Below, piece after piece: positions 1 to 10,244 of a stretch of 64,000 nucleotides of DNA; positions within the stretch are counted from its first letter, which is position 1; every line of letters begins with the position of its first letter. The position numbers were made by a program, and so were the translations under genes. The notes under the pieces were generated by a model. The model made no database searches. It was given only the letters and a program-made list of their open reading frames with translations, and was not told where the DNA came from. Origin of the DNA: Hepsetus odoe (Eukaryota; Chordata; Actinopteri; Characiformes; Hepsetidae); contig CM029367.1 of NCBI GenBank assembly GCA_017165825.1, positions 458,863 to 522,862 of the forward strand. Reading direction: 5' to 3'.

Positions 1-858
1 GATGATGAACATTGCTGTGAGGGTCTGATTGTATCAGTGAGGTACTGATGATGAACATTGCTGTGAGGGTCTGATTTATCAGTGAGGTACTGATGATGAA
101 CATTGCTGTGAGGGTCTGATTGTATCAGTGGAGGTACTGATGATGAACATTGCTGTGAGGGTCTGATTGTACTCATTAGTGAGGTACTGATGATGAACAT
201 TGCTGTGAGGGTCTGATTGTATCAGTGAGGTACGGATGATGAACATTGCTGTGAGGGTCTGATTGTATCAGTGAGGTACCGATGATGAACATTGCTGTGA
301 GGGTCTGATTGTATCAGTGAGGTACCGATGATGAACATTGCTGTGAGGGTCTGATTGTATCAGTGAGGCAATCCTGATGATGAACATTGCTGTGAGGGTT
401 TGATTGCATCAGTGAGGTAATTGATGATGAACATTACGAGGGTCTGATTGTATCAGTGAGGTAATCATGATGAACATTGCTGTGAGGGTCTGATTGTATC
501 AGTGAGGTACTGATGATGAACATTGCTGTGAGGGTCTGATTGTATCAGTGAGGCACTGATGATGAACATTGCTGTGAGGGTCTGATTGTATCAGTGAGGT
601 ACTGATGATGAACATTGCTGTGAGGGTCTGATTGTATCAGTGAGGTACTGATGATGAACATTGCTGTGAGGGTCTGATTGTATCAGTGAGGTACCGATGA
701 TGAACATTGCTGTGAGGGTCTGATTGTATCAGTGAGGTACCGATGATGAACATTGCTGTGAGGGTCTGATTGTATCAGTGAGGTACTGATGATGAACATT
801 GCTGTGAGGGTCTGATTGTATTAGTGAGGTACTGATGATGAACATTGCTGTGAGGGTC
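1..858. repeat. 46-bp minisatellite array
   Basis: A head-to-tail array of a unit that reads roughly GATGATGAACATTGCTGTGA, then GGGTCTGATTGTATCAGTGA, then GGTACT. Starts at 1 and 47 fix the period at 46 bp, giving about 18-19 copies. The array runs off the left edge, so its true length is unknown. Units differ by single substitutions (TACT or TACC at the junction) and a few small indels, mainly around 360-480. The unit resembles the interior of the MITE at 1531-1784. Confidence 0.95.
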
Positions 859-1530
859 TGATGGGGTGTTAAGGGCAGCTGGTACTTTCAAATCATTTCT
901 AAAGATTCAGAAACGCCAAAAGTGGAGAAACAAGGTTTTTTTCCTGACAGCAAGGATGTATTTCTGTTTATCTTCCTAGTTTTCCAATTTCTTCCAGTGA
1001 AATATGTGAGTCTTTTTCAGAACATTTTGTTCGTTTGATGCTGTTATAATCGTTGTTGTTTATTTTGATTGTTTGTTGTTGTTGTTGTTTGTGGGGAGTA
1101 ACGTTTCCTCCTGTCTTTCTGAGTGGCGTCTGGACGGGTCTCTGGTGCTTGTCCTGCTGGAATATTATTGGACCGTTGTCCACACGTGTTGACGTGAGCA
1201 CGCAGTTTGTCCTGAGAGCCGAACAGCCACAAGACCCGCCCCTCTGCTCTTCATAATGCCTGTTTAATTTCACCTCTTTGTTTTGTTTTCCATCTTCTTT
1301 CCTTTCGTGGTCTTGCTATCTCGTTCTTTTCAGCAGAGCAAACACCTGCACTCCTGAAGCAGACTTGAGGGAGCATGTTAGGACAGAGAGTCTAGTTTCT
1401 GCAAATGCTTCCAAAGTGGTGCTTGGTGTGTGCGTGTTTGTGTGTGTGTGTTTGTGTTCATGTACCTGCATATCTTCTATACTTATTTCTCTTTAGTGCT
1501 CTAAAATTGGACCTGTTTGATTGACAAGGT
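859..1530. other. intergenic, no gene seen
   Basis: Non-coding spacer between the minisatellite and a MITE. It has a short GTT/GTTGTT run near 1050-1090 and a GT-rich patch near 1425-1475. Open frames here are short, overlap one another on both strands and show no domain or splice context. Confidence 0.6.
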
Positions 1531-1784
1531 TGGCCAAAAGTATCCGGACAGGCCGCCCTGCCTGCAGTGTTTAGACCCTGCTCTCCAGGAAAGGCTGGGC
1601 CATTGCTGTGAGGATTTGATTGCAGCATTAGTGAGGTCAGGTACTGATGTTGGAACAGTGCTGTGAGGGTTTGCGTTTGTCTAGGTCCCCTCTAGTCCAC
1701 TGAGATGGTGAGCTTTGTTCACTCGATGGCTGTGAGTGAATGATGGGAGCCTTATTAAAAGACCTGTCTGGATACTTTTGGACA
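1531..1784. mobile_element. non-autonomous DNA transposon (MITE) with terminal inverted repeats
   Basis: The left end TGGCCAAAAGTATCCGGACA and the right end, read in reverse complement (TGTCCAAAAGTATCCAGACA), form imperfect terminal inverted repeats about 250 bp apart. This terminal motif belongs to a very common fish repeat (family recalled from memory). No transposase is encoded. The interior holds CATTGCTGTGAGGATTTGAT and, about 54 bp later, a second similar segment, so it contains roughly two units of the 46-bp minisatellite. No clear target duplication was found. Confidence 0.75.
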
Positions 1785-2339
1785 TTTTGAAACATTAAAA
1801 TATTGGTTAGTAATTAAAGAGTGATTTAGATCTTTAGAGGAGACCTTTCACAGATGTGGGCTTGAGGTGAATGTCATACTGAAAATAAAAAGCCACTTAT
1901 TCCAGTCATTCTGGAATCAAAGTCATATCCAAAACTCTGAACTTGGAAACTCTGAATTCCAAGAAAACCGGTTTCAATCAAACAGCACTGCCAGTGGCGA
2001 GACATTCACACACCTGAAGGAGTCAACGACTTATCTCAGCTGGTTCAGTTCATGTAGAACTAAGGTGGAGTATCATTAATACTGTTCTTCTTATTGGAGA
2101 CAGATGTCCATCTCTCTGTCCTGATCTGCGCATCGTCTCTGTGGACACTAACAGAGACTCACAAATCCCAGTGGAAGCCCGGCGCCCGGCGTCACAGCGC
2201 TGATCTCAGAACAGTTTCTCTGCTCAGGTTCAGCTCAACATGGTTACAGGCTGACTGGAGATCAGTTTTCAATCTCAGCTGATTTCTGAAAGCAGCCATT
2301 GTGTTGGTTTTCACAGCAGTGTGTGTTTGTGTGATGTGC

Positions 2340-2388
2340 TGGGGTGCGGCTCTAGTTAAGAGAGTGTGTGTATGTGTGTGTGTGAGTG

Positions 2389-2420
<32 letters not shown>

Positions 2421-2557
2421 AGATTTAGAAAAGCTGCATTCACAGTCTGACCTGCAGTAACCTTTACAAACAAGACCAGGCCAGTGAGGTCAGGTCAGAG
2501 GCTGATCCACAACTGCTACAGATCGGTGTGTGTGTGTGTGTGTTTGTGTGTGTGTGC
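2340..2557. repeat. GT-rich microsatellite tracts
   Basis: Interrupted (GT)n runs at about 2366-2420 and 2526-2557 separated by non-repetitive sequence. No coding meaning. Confidence 0.85.
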
Positions 2558-2680
2558 GCGCTCAACACTCTATTTTACATTCAACAGTTTAAACACAAGT
2601 ATAAAAGGTGTAGAGATTGATCAGTGCGACGATTGTGTTTTAATGCAATTCTATTATTTTGCTGTATAAAGTATTATATA

Positions 2681-2683
<3 letters not shown>

Positions 2684-2761
<78 letters not shown>
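2684..2761. repeat. (TA)n microsatellite
   Basis: More than 30 alternating TA dinucleotides, the longest pure TA run in the window. A shorter TA run resumes at about 2883-2897 beyond a LINE tail, so the two were probably one tract before the insertion. Confidence 0.95.
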
Positions 2762-2763
<2 letters not shown>

Positions 2764-2884
2764 TGCGATGGGCTGGCGACCTGTCCAGAGTGCGTCCCAC
2801 GTCCTCGCCCTGTGTGCGCTGGGTTGGACACCAGCACTCCCCCGCGACCCCGTTTGGGACAAGCGGCAGATAATGGAATGGAAT
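2762..2884 (+). mobile_element. truncated LINE/SINE 3' tail
   Basis: The segment begins CCTGCGATGGGCTGGCGACC and ends in a GGGACAAGCGGCAGATAATGG-like motif with a short ATGG-type tail. A second copy lies at 56885-57011 with a GGATGG tail. This is a common fish retroposon 3' end. The L2 or RTE clade cannot be decided from 120 bp. It sits inside a TA tract, which obscures its target duplication. Confidence 0.7.
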
Positions 2885-3172
2885 ATATATATATATACAC
2901 GCATTTAATGTTATATAGGCTGGATATTTTTAAAAATTTATCTTTTATTTGTAATTGTGTGTTGTTGTGTATTTTTATATCATTTCTAATATTTTTTTAA
3001 TTTATTTTTTTTATTTATATTTTAGTTTAAAGTATATATTTTTTCAGTTTTTACAGCTGGCTGCTGCTTCTCTGTAAGGAATCTTCTCCAGTTTGAAGTT
3101 TCTCGGAAAAAACTGTGTTTCTGATTGGTTTTGCTTTCGTCTTCAGTTCAAGGCGAACTGTGAGAACAGGCA

Positions 3173-3211
<39 letters not shown>

Positions 3212-4848
3212 GCGTGTGTGTGCGTGTGTATTAAAGGCTTAAGCAAATGTCAAACTCTCCTGTCCCGGTCAGGACAGGCACCGACCCGTCTGGACCTGCC
3301 GAATGTGTAAAAGATGACACTAATATGAGAGTTACTTGAAGGCATGCAGGTCTGCTGCTGCCGCTGCTGATGGTGATGATGGTGGTGATGGTGATGAAGA
3401 TAACGTATGTGCCTGAGAAACTTAAAAATAAATTTGAACCTTTAAGCAGTTAAACACTGCAGTTAGAAAGGTTTCATTTCATATATTTGAAAAAGACTGA
3501 GCCACTCTGGAGTAATACATTCAAAAACGTCTTCTGTCCCAGTAAAATCAGAGGACAAACTTTCACGTTCCCGCCCATAAGGTCTTCATCAGGGTCAAAA
3601 CGTTTAGGGCTGTGTCAGGTTCTCATACGCTGGAACATTTCAAGATTCTCCATCAGTTCATTTGAAACCAGAATTACACTTAAGCTGAGCTTAATTTAAA
3701 CCGGTATATAATAATGTATGTAAGAATAACATAAAGAACATAAGAAAGAAAACTAAAAACTCTCCCCGAAAAGTGCTCTTTCTATTTTCTGTGTGTGAAT
3801 GTATGTTTGTTTTCCAAAATTTCGACTGCCCTGGAAATGTAACAAATAGGACTCTTATTTTGTAAAATGCTATTGCAGATTAAAAGTACCCAAGGGTCAT
3901 TTATGATTAAATCAGAGAAATGTACAAAACTAGTAATTAATGAAATAAAAATAAAAATACACACATCCCGTCCCCGCTCATGGCGTAAGGGACACACACA
4001 GCTAAAATAATGTCCCCGGTTGGGACAGAAAGACCAGTCACTCGTGTCTTTGGAGGATGGGATGTGGTCTCTGGTGTGTGTTAATCCACTCTGGGCCGTG
4101 ACTCAGACACAGCTCGTGGACAGATGTGTCCAGTGCTAATCAGAACTGGCAGACCAACATCTGGATTGGGTCTTGCTTGCATCACATGACCACAGCGCTT
4201 TAGTGTGAGAAAACCTTGAAGCAGAACCTGATAAATGACTCCTCAATTAATTCCTTGCCGATTAACTTTTGAGTGCGGAAGGTTCTCATTGTTCCAGAGG
4301 CTGAGCAACAGGTTTTATCCTAAAGCAAACCTGACTATAACAACACACACACATTTATACACACACATTCTTACACAAACACTGTGGAAGACACTGCGGC
4401 TCCCTCACAACCCCTGGTGGAGAGAGGGGGTGAAGATATGTTTAATTACTGTTAACATTTCTGAGTTCATACAGTACTTTATTAATATGTATTTATTTCA
4501 GATATGAATAATGCATATTTGAAACATATAATGTTACTGAATTTTAAGCCTTTGTGTGGTGTAGACCCATATCCGATCCTGACAGTCCCCAGTCTCATGT
4601 ATAACACAGTATATTTCATTATCTTAATTATGGTGTAAATCTGATCAGGCGTGTTTCCATATTGTCGTCCTGCCCGGGTGCCAGCCACAGATTCTAACTT
4701 TTGTTCTCTTATCAGTAAACACTTCACCTGCTGGTTCCACTCCCATGATTCACAGACCCATGATGCTCTGCTCAGTCCTTTTTCCTTTTTTTTAACCAAT
4801 GTACTTCAATGTACTTCAGTGCTCTATATCTGTTAGAATTACATAAGA
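2885..4848. other. intergenic, no gene seen
   Basis: AT-rich sequence with a (GT)n tract at about 3174-3226, a short GATGGTGAT-type run near 3370-3400 and a CA-rich patch near 4340-4380. No splice-flanked open frame or recognisable element was found. Confidence 0.55.
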
Positions 4849-5270
4849 GGCACTCTGAATCCTTAAAGGTCACATATGGGGCGCTGGACATCCATAGGTG
4901 TCACATAGGGGACACTCCACATCCTTAAGGGTCTTATAGGGGGCGTGCCGCATCTGTAACATTCACATGAAGGTACTGGACATGCGTAAGAGTCTCATAG
5001 GGGTGCTCCGTAATGATCACACAGGGTGTGTTCTGAATCCTTAAGCGTTACATAGTGGACTCTCCCGATCTGTAAAGGTCACATGGGGACGCTTTGAATC
5101 TGTGAAGGTCACATGGGGGTGGACACAGTCATATGGGTAACATAGGGGACTCCCAACATCTGGAGCAATCACACAGGGGGTAAAGCACATCTGTTACAGT
5201 CACATAGGAGGTGCTGGACATCTGTAATGATCTCATAGGGGGCACTCTGAATTCGTGAGGGTCACACGGC
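4849..5270. repeat. degenerate ~30-bp tandem repeat
   Basis: A motif close to CATCTGTAAAGGTCACATAG followed by GGGGCGCTGGA recurs about every 30-31 bp roughly a dozen times. Copies are heavily diverged and some are truncated. Recognisable anchors are CACATAGGGG or CACATGGGG and ATCCTTAAG or ATCTGTAA. It ends about 620 bp upstream of the nhsl3 TATA-like motif. Confidence 0.75.
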
Positions 5271-5709
5271 CTCCAAGATGCAAACATCCCGACTACCTCC
5301 AGGGCGGGCTTGAGCGGGAGGGGCTGTGGGAAATTCACAGTAAAAGTGCAGCAGATGTTTGCTGTGCTGTGGATTAGGCTGTATTGTGTTACTGTATGTT
5401 GTGTGTGTGTGTGTGTGTGTTTGGGGGGGTTTAATTGCACACAGCACTGACAGCTTGTCATAAAGTAGGTGAAGGAGGATTTGGACTAGATATAAACATG
5501 GACAAGTGAGAGCAGAATTAACAAATGGATTAATTCCTGATTCCGGTCCATGTGACGCCCCATTTTTCATTTTTGGGGGTTTTTTCATTTTCCGGTCTCC
5601 TGACCCTGCCAACGAGCAGCATGTTAATTAGCTAACGAGCTAAAGCAGGTGAACTAGACCAAGTAAAAGAATGTACACAGGGCGGAGTCACCAGGATGTG
5701 GGAACCCCG

Positions 5710-5710
<1 letters not shown>

Positions 5711-5744
<34 letters not shown>
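5711..5744. repeat. (TG)n microsatellite
   Basis: A pure TG run of about 16 repeats, about 150 bp upstream of the nhsl3 TATA-like motif. Another run lies at 5401-5421. Confidence 0.9.
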
Positions 5745-5891
5745 TATGATCTGTGATGTAGTGATTAGTTCCAGGCCTCTAGCCTGCTTAGCAACAGACA
5801 GCTCTTCCAGAAAAACAACAAAAAAAAACAGCAAAACAACAGCAGGCCACACAGACGTCAGCAGATAAACACCCTCCATGTGGATCAGGAC

Positions 5892-5897
5892 TATAAA
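5892..5897 (+). promoter_or_regulatory. candidate TATA box of nhsl3
   Basis: TATAAA lies 69 bp upstream of the chosen ATG at 5966. Transcription would be expected to start near 5920, inside a pyrimidine-rich TCATTC stretch. That would leave a 5' UTR of about 45 nt. Distance and orientation fit. Use of this promoter is inferred, and other members of this gene family are known to have alternative first exons. Confidence 0.45.
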
Positions 5898-5965
5898 GCT
5901 GTGCACCACCACTTCTCTGTTTTTCCGACTCTCTCATTCACTCATTCTCTCATTCCAGCTCAGTC

Positions 5966-6023
5966 ATGGTGATTTTACTGAGTCCCAATATGTCGTCTCT
6001 ACTTTCAGCCTTTAAGAGAAAAG
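5966..6023 (+). CDS. nhsl3: NHS-like protein 3 (KIAA1522), coding exon 1
   Basis: Encodes MVILLSPNMSSLLSAFKRK and the first base of a split codon, then a donor AAAG|GTAGGT. The peptide resembles the N-terminus recalled for the human NHSL3/KIAA1522 short form (M-V, hydrophobic, then LFKKKG-like). Phase 1 at the end joins exactly to exon 2 (G + AG = Glu). The in-frame Met at 5990 is a possible internal start, but the first ATG matches the family. The product belongs to the Nance-Horan syndrome protein family, whose members act in actin regulation at cell edges. That role is family knowledge, not visible here. Confidence 0.75.
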
Positions 6024-6171
6024 GTAGGTGGTCATTTCTCTGCTGGGAAACATCTGTGTGCAGACAGAGCTGCAGCAGAAACGTTGATTTTCAGCGTTTT
6101 AAACTTTCAGAAAGGTCCAGTGAAAGAACCACTGCAGGTCTTGTTAAAGTAGTGGTGCACAGCGGTTGAAT

Positions 6172-6238
6172 TGGGTTGTGTTGTGCTGTGTTTCACAATG
6201 ACAAGCGCTGTCACTTTCACTTTTCATTTAAAGTCTTA
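6172..6238 (+). mobile_element. SINE 3' tail fragment
   Basis: The stretch from TTGTGTTGTGCTGTGTTTCA to CTGTCACTTTCACTTTTCAT matches the 3' end of the tRNA-derived SINE that is complete at 19344-19616. It lies in nhsl3 intron 1. Confidence 0.7.
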
Positions 6239-6266
6239 CATGGTAAAATAACATCCATAAAGTGAA

Positions 6267-6532
6267 GGGCAGTGGTGTCCTAGAGTTTCGGGATGAGGCC
6301 CAGGATCAGAAGGTTGTGGGATTGAGTCCAGTACCAGTAGGTTAGCCCAGTGTTTCCTTGATCAAGGTACCAGTCCCCTAAAAGCTACCTGGGTGCTAGA
6401 TATGTCTGCCCCTGCTAGACAGTGTGTGTGTGTGTGTGTTAAATACAGAGGATGTGTTTAGTTCACTGTGCGCTGTGTTCATAATGACCAACTGTCACTT
6501 TTACTTCACTTTCAGTTCACTAATGAAGTATA
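6267..6532 (+). mobile_element. tRNA-derived SINE in nhsl3 intron 1
   Basis: The head GGGCAGTGGTGTCCTAGAG plus TTGTGGGATTGAGTCC resembles diverged pol III A and B boxes. The middle (TTGATCAAGGTACCAG) and the tail (CTGTCACTTTTACTTCACTT) match the SINE family seen at 19344, 34976, 44044, 60186 and 62597. An internal GT run lies near 6421-6439. It is more diverged than those copies, so an older insertion is likely. Confidence 0.65.
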
Positions 6533-6649
6533 TTTGGGGCTGCTGTCCCAATGTAATTACATATCAATAAACATCTGTAATTTCCTGAGCTGCACTTCTG
6601 TAATCCAGCTGTAACAGGTACCAGTAATCACAGTCTTGTTATATGTATT

Positions 6650-6945
6650 ATTCATGCATTTCCACAGTAATTACATTAGAAAGCGGAGCCAGAGTTAATA
6701 TAATATTAATAATAGAATATAAAATTACATAAGTTATAAATAAATATACATTATGAATTTAAAAATTCTATAATAGTAATAGTCGATAAATACAAATAAA
6801 AAATAAAAGTAAAATTATTACATAGCATATAAATACATATAAAATTAAATACAAATAATAATATTAATGGCAGTCTATAACTTTATAATAGTAATAGAAC
6901 TAATAATAATAAAAATAAAAACGTTAAATAAAACACTGGATCAGG
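6650..6945. other. AT-rich stretch of nhsl3 intron 1
   Basis: About 300 bp made almost wholly of A and T, with irregular AATAAATA-type motifs. No gene or element recognised. The rest of intron 1 up to 8076 also shows no exon, only a (GT)n run at 7075-7112. Confidence 0.6.
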
Positions 6946-7071
6946 ACACTCTGTGATCGCGAGTGGAAAACACGGCATCTGGATGATAAACCAGGATGTG
7001 ATTCTGATCTGGTCGGCTGGATGATCTAAGAGCTTTAGCACGTATGAATCTGCCTTTTGTGATGCAACAAC

Positions 7072-7074
<3 letters not shown>

Positions 7075-7112
<38 letters not shown>
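7075..7112. repeat. (GT)n microsatellite
   Basis: A pure GT run of about 19 repeats inside nhsl3 intron 1. Confidence 0.9.
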
Positions 7113-7119
<7 letters not shown>

Positions 7120-8076
7120 GCCTGGTTTGATGTCTTTGTAGAAATGTCCACTCCTGATGGACCCCGTTTTTCTTTGTTGAAGACGTTTTCTGAAGGTCCA
7201 CTCAGTTTCCAGTGTATAAGATGATCCCTGGATGGAACCTGGAGGCAGTGAGCGAAGTCTGCAGGGACTTTATAAAGTATCCCAGCATGCTAGTGTTTAG
7301 TATTTCAGCCAAAAATGAGATTCACAATTTTGCCCAAACAGTGAGCCAAGGTTGTTTCTTCAGTATGAAGCTTCTTCCCCACTCCAGCTGCATGGAAGGA
7401 AAAATACTTCAGTGAAACTGTACTTACTTATAATTCTGGAAGAGTTTACCTCTTACTCAGTACATCTGCAGTGAAGTGAAGGGTGAAAGATGAAATATCC
7501 ACAGTTCTTTACTGACCCACATCCACCAAAATAGAGTCCAAATTTAGGCTTTTTGCTCACTCTAGAATTCAATAGTCAAACCTTTTCATCCTCAAAACAT
7601 CTCCTCATGAAGGTGGATCAGACTTGTGGTTGTGGTTTAGGATACAGTAGGACTTATTGTCAGACCCATGAACTAAACTAAACGCCAGGGCTGTTCAGGC
7701 TGATCTGAGATCAGCTGGACTGCTGTTCAGACTGATCTAGGATCAGATTCCTCCGTATTTAGGACTGATTCTATATCAGCTCCTGAAAACACACCCTGTT
7801 GTGTGAAAAGGATCTTCTCTGTACTTAATGTCTGCTCTTTTTTATCAGTTTGGAAGTTCTGAGTATTGTTTATGCCTCAAACCAGATGACATCATCTCTA
7901 ACAGCCTGGTTTAGGCCTGTGAATTTGTCCTTTTTGTGCAACGTGGTGTCAAGCCACACCAATAAGCCCCTCGTCCATATGCAACCAGAGGATTTTGCGG
8001 CCTCTAGTGGTGAAAACTAAAACATACAGAATTTCCAAGACTGTTTCAACACCCTTCTTTCTCTGTCTGTCTTTAG

Positions 8077-8208
8077 AGACAGAGAGTGATGGTCCTGCAC
8101 GTCCTGAGCATGTCCCCACGAACGTGTTTAGTGAGGACAGGCGGCCGAAGTACATGGAGGATCTGCACACGGAGGCCCAACAGGGTCTTAAGGAGCTTCA
8201 GCAATATG
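8077..8208 (+). CDS. nhsl3: NHS-like protein 3, coding exon 2
   Basis: Acceptor TCTTTAG|AGACAGAG at 8076 and donor TATG|GTAGGT at 8209. Both ends are phase 1. The diagnostic segment is FSEDRRPKYMEDLHTEAQQG (residues ~38-57), which matches the recalled human KIAA1522 segment around GRPPHLEELHTQAQEGL in spacing and in the LHT.AQ.GL core. This is the strongest N-terminal evidence for the family assignment. Confidence 0.88.
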
Positions 8209-8332
8209 GTAGGTCTGAAGAAACACTGGACTTCTTTATACCATGAAGATCATCCACAGTCCACATCATGAACTAAATACAGAAATAAAATCTTTTCATT
8301 TTCACATGAAAATGCCTGTTTTGATATTACAG

Positions 8333-8373
8333 AAAGAAACGGGGTGGACTTTCCGGATGACCAGAGCGTTATT
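8333..8373 (+). CDS. nhsl3: NHS-like protein 3, coding exon 3 (41 nt)
   Basis: A micro-exon between acceptor ATATTACAG at 8332 and donor ATT|GTAAGT at 8374. It encodes ERNGVDFPDDQSVI and converts phase 1 to phase 0, exactly what exon 4 requires. The DDQS..I pattern parallels the human HGDTQSIQ segment. No acceptable alternative keeps the frame without it. Confidence 0.78.
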
Positions 8374-8750
8374 GTAAGTGTAATAAAGTATCTTAATATT
8401 CTGGTTTTATTTGTTTTATTTATAATTAAATAATTAAAAACTTTTGCCACACCCCTTTTTTTTAGTTATAAACTATTACATTTTATATTAATCTTGAGAC
8501 CTAGTCTTATGTTTATCATAATTATCTTATTTAGGAAAAATTCTAGATCCTAAACCATCTCACTGCCATCCTAATCAATGTTTTTCTGTTTAGAGGTTAA
8601 TTAGCAGAGTCCTCGTTAATGCGGTCGCTTGCATTGTGAAGGAGGGTGGAGTCAAAATATGTCTTGTTTCATAATTTTGAGGTCCTCTTTATTTTCTAAA
8701 ATGTCAAGAAAATGTGAAAAGGCACTTCTAAACATTTAATTAGGCCTGTA

Positions 8751-9403
8751 CACCGCGTTCCAAATAATTATGTAAATGATATTTCATTCTGATGTTCCTG
8801 AATAGTCGAGTCGTCACCCATTAGAGTAGAATTCAGTGTTACTGAACAAACCTGACGTTGATCATCAACGTCACACGGAGGAGAAACACAGTCATGTTTG
8901 GAACAACCGACCGGCCGAGTTCCTTCAAAAACTGTGCGCGAGTGTACCTAGAGGAATTGATGCTGTTTTGAAGGCGAAGGGTGGTCACACCAAATATTGA
9001 TCTGATTTAGATTCTCTTTTGTTCATTCACTGCATTTTGTTGATTGATGATAATAAATGATCAACACTTCCATTTCTGAAAGCGTTCTGTTTACAGCATT
9101 TTTTCACACCTGCCTAAAACTTTTGCACAGTGCTGTAGTTCGGCAGCAGAGATCCTCTATCTTTCCCACATTGTTTGAAAATAGTCTGCTTAATAATGTG
9201 GGACGTCCTTCTTCAGTAGTTCTTCCTTTAATTGGGCTCAGCTGCAAATTAACGATCACAGGAGTCCCCGATTGATTTCAGTGATCCAAAGAGCCCCGAG
9301 ACACAACACCATCACAATACCATCCATGAGTTTCATCAAAAAACAAAATATTAAATCTTTATGACATTTAAATACAATTTGCATAATAATTTGGAACGCG
9401 GTG
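8751..9403. mobile_element. DNA transposon with CACCGCGTTCC termini, interrupted
   Basis: Ends CACCGCGTTCCAAATAATTA (left) and its near-perfect reverse complement (right, TAATTTGGAACGCGGTG) flanked by TA on both sides (8749-8750 and 9404-9405). This is the pattern of a Tc1/mariner-type insertion. No transposase is present. Half of a different Tc1-like element is nested at about 8857-9137. It lies in nhsl3 intron 3. A partial copy of the outer element lies at about 59072-59219. Confidence 0.8.
8857..9137. mobile_element. half of a Tc1-like MITE nested in another transposon
   Basis: Reverse-complement match to 23293-23575: shared stretches include GGCCGAGTTCCTTCAAAAAC, GTCACACCAAATATTGATCT and the terminus AAAACTTTTGCACAGTGCTG. 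Only one terminus is present, so this copy is truncated. It divides the left and right arms of the 8751-9403 element. Confidence 0.78.
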
Positions 9404-9502
9404 TATGAGCGAAAACTTTTTACCTGTTTAGGTAAAAGCAGGTAGCTTGTGTAACCTTACTTGGATGTTTATGCAGAGATTGTCCCTTCCCCCCCCCCAC
9501 AG

Positions 9503-9644
9503 TCTACCATGACGGCTCGTACCGATGATGACGTGAGCTTCAGTGAGCTGGTGGTGTCCGAGTCCGAGAGCACTGCTGCTGATACCATCTCAACTCGCTC
9601 CGCCATCTCCTATCAGTCCTCACGCTCTGGAATTACACGCCAAG
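9503..9644 (+). CDS. nhsl3: NHS-like protein 3, coding exon 4
   Basis: Acceptor after a C-rich tract (CCCCCCCCCCACAG, ending 9502) and donor CAAG|GTACAA at 9645. Starts in phase 0 and ends in phase 1. Encodes TARTDDDVSFSELVVSESES and TISTRSAISYQSSRSG, a Ser-rich segment that parallels the human region with DEDNISF and AEDALSIRSE. The acceptor polypyrimidine tract is unusually pure C. Confidence 0.85.
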
Positions 9645-10033
9645 GTACAATCTCCCAAAAATTTAATAGAGGGATTTTTTACATTTCCCCCATAATTCAG
9701 TTTAAACTCCTCCAGAGTTGGTTTGATGTGCAGATTACTTTCCAGTGGTTCCATTTTTCCAACACTAAGAAAAGTTGTCACACCAAACACACTCTGAATA
9801 TTGTAAGAGTTGAACATATGCTAGCATGTCTGTGTTGAGTTTAACTCATTGTGTAGCTCCTGGATAGAAAGTCGTAATAATGAATAACCCTGTGGTTTAA
9901 AGTGTTTCAGCCCAAAGTCTGCTTACGTTCCCTGGCATGGTTCATGATATCTTGGTTATCTGGATCTCCTTTGCCACTCTTTTTGTACTCTTTTACCATG
10001 AGATGTTAATTCCATCATGCCCGCTCTTTCTAG

Positions 10034-10144
10034 CCTCTACCTTCAGACCATTGAACCAGGAAAGGAAACATGGAAAGAGCAGGTCCAAAGGAAGACACAG
10101 AAGCACAGTGACAGGAATACCTCGACATGTGCAGAAAGAACTGG
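10034..10144 (+). CDS. nhsl3: NHS-like protein 3, coding exon 5
   Basis: Acceptor CTTTCTAG at 10033 and donor CTGG|GTACAT at 10145, both phase 1. Encodes STFRPLNQERKHGKSRSKGR then HRSTVTGIPRHVQKELG. The STFRP start, the basic middle and the RRSTV.G.P.HVQKELG end are all conserved in the recalled human NHSL3 sequence. The basic cluster is at residues ~131-145. Confidence 0.9.
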
Positions 10145-10244
10145 GTACATTTTACAGCCATCTTTATAAAACTGAAATCCTTTAAATATTGTCACTAATC
10201 AGACACTATTTAACATGCTGTATGCTTTTACTCTGTGACACCAG

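Noticed and set aside
1..858. CRISPR array
   Set aside because: Units are contiguous with no unique spacers, and the genome is eukaryotic.
2624..3000. Open frames made of alternating Tyr and Ile
   Set aside because: They are translations of the (TA)n microsatellite.
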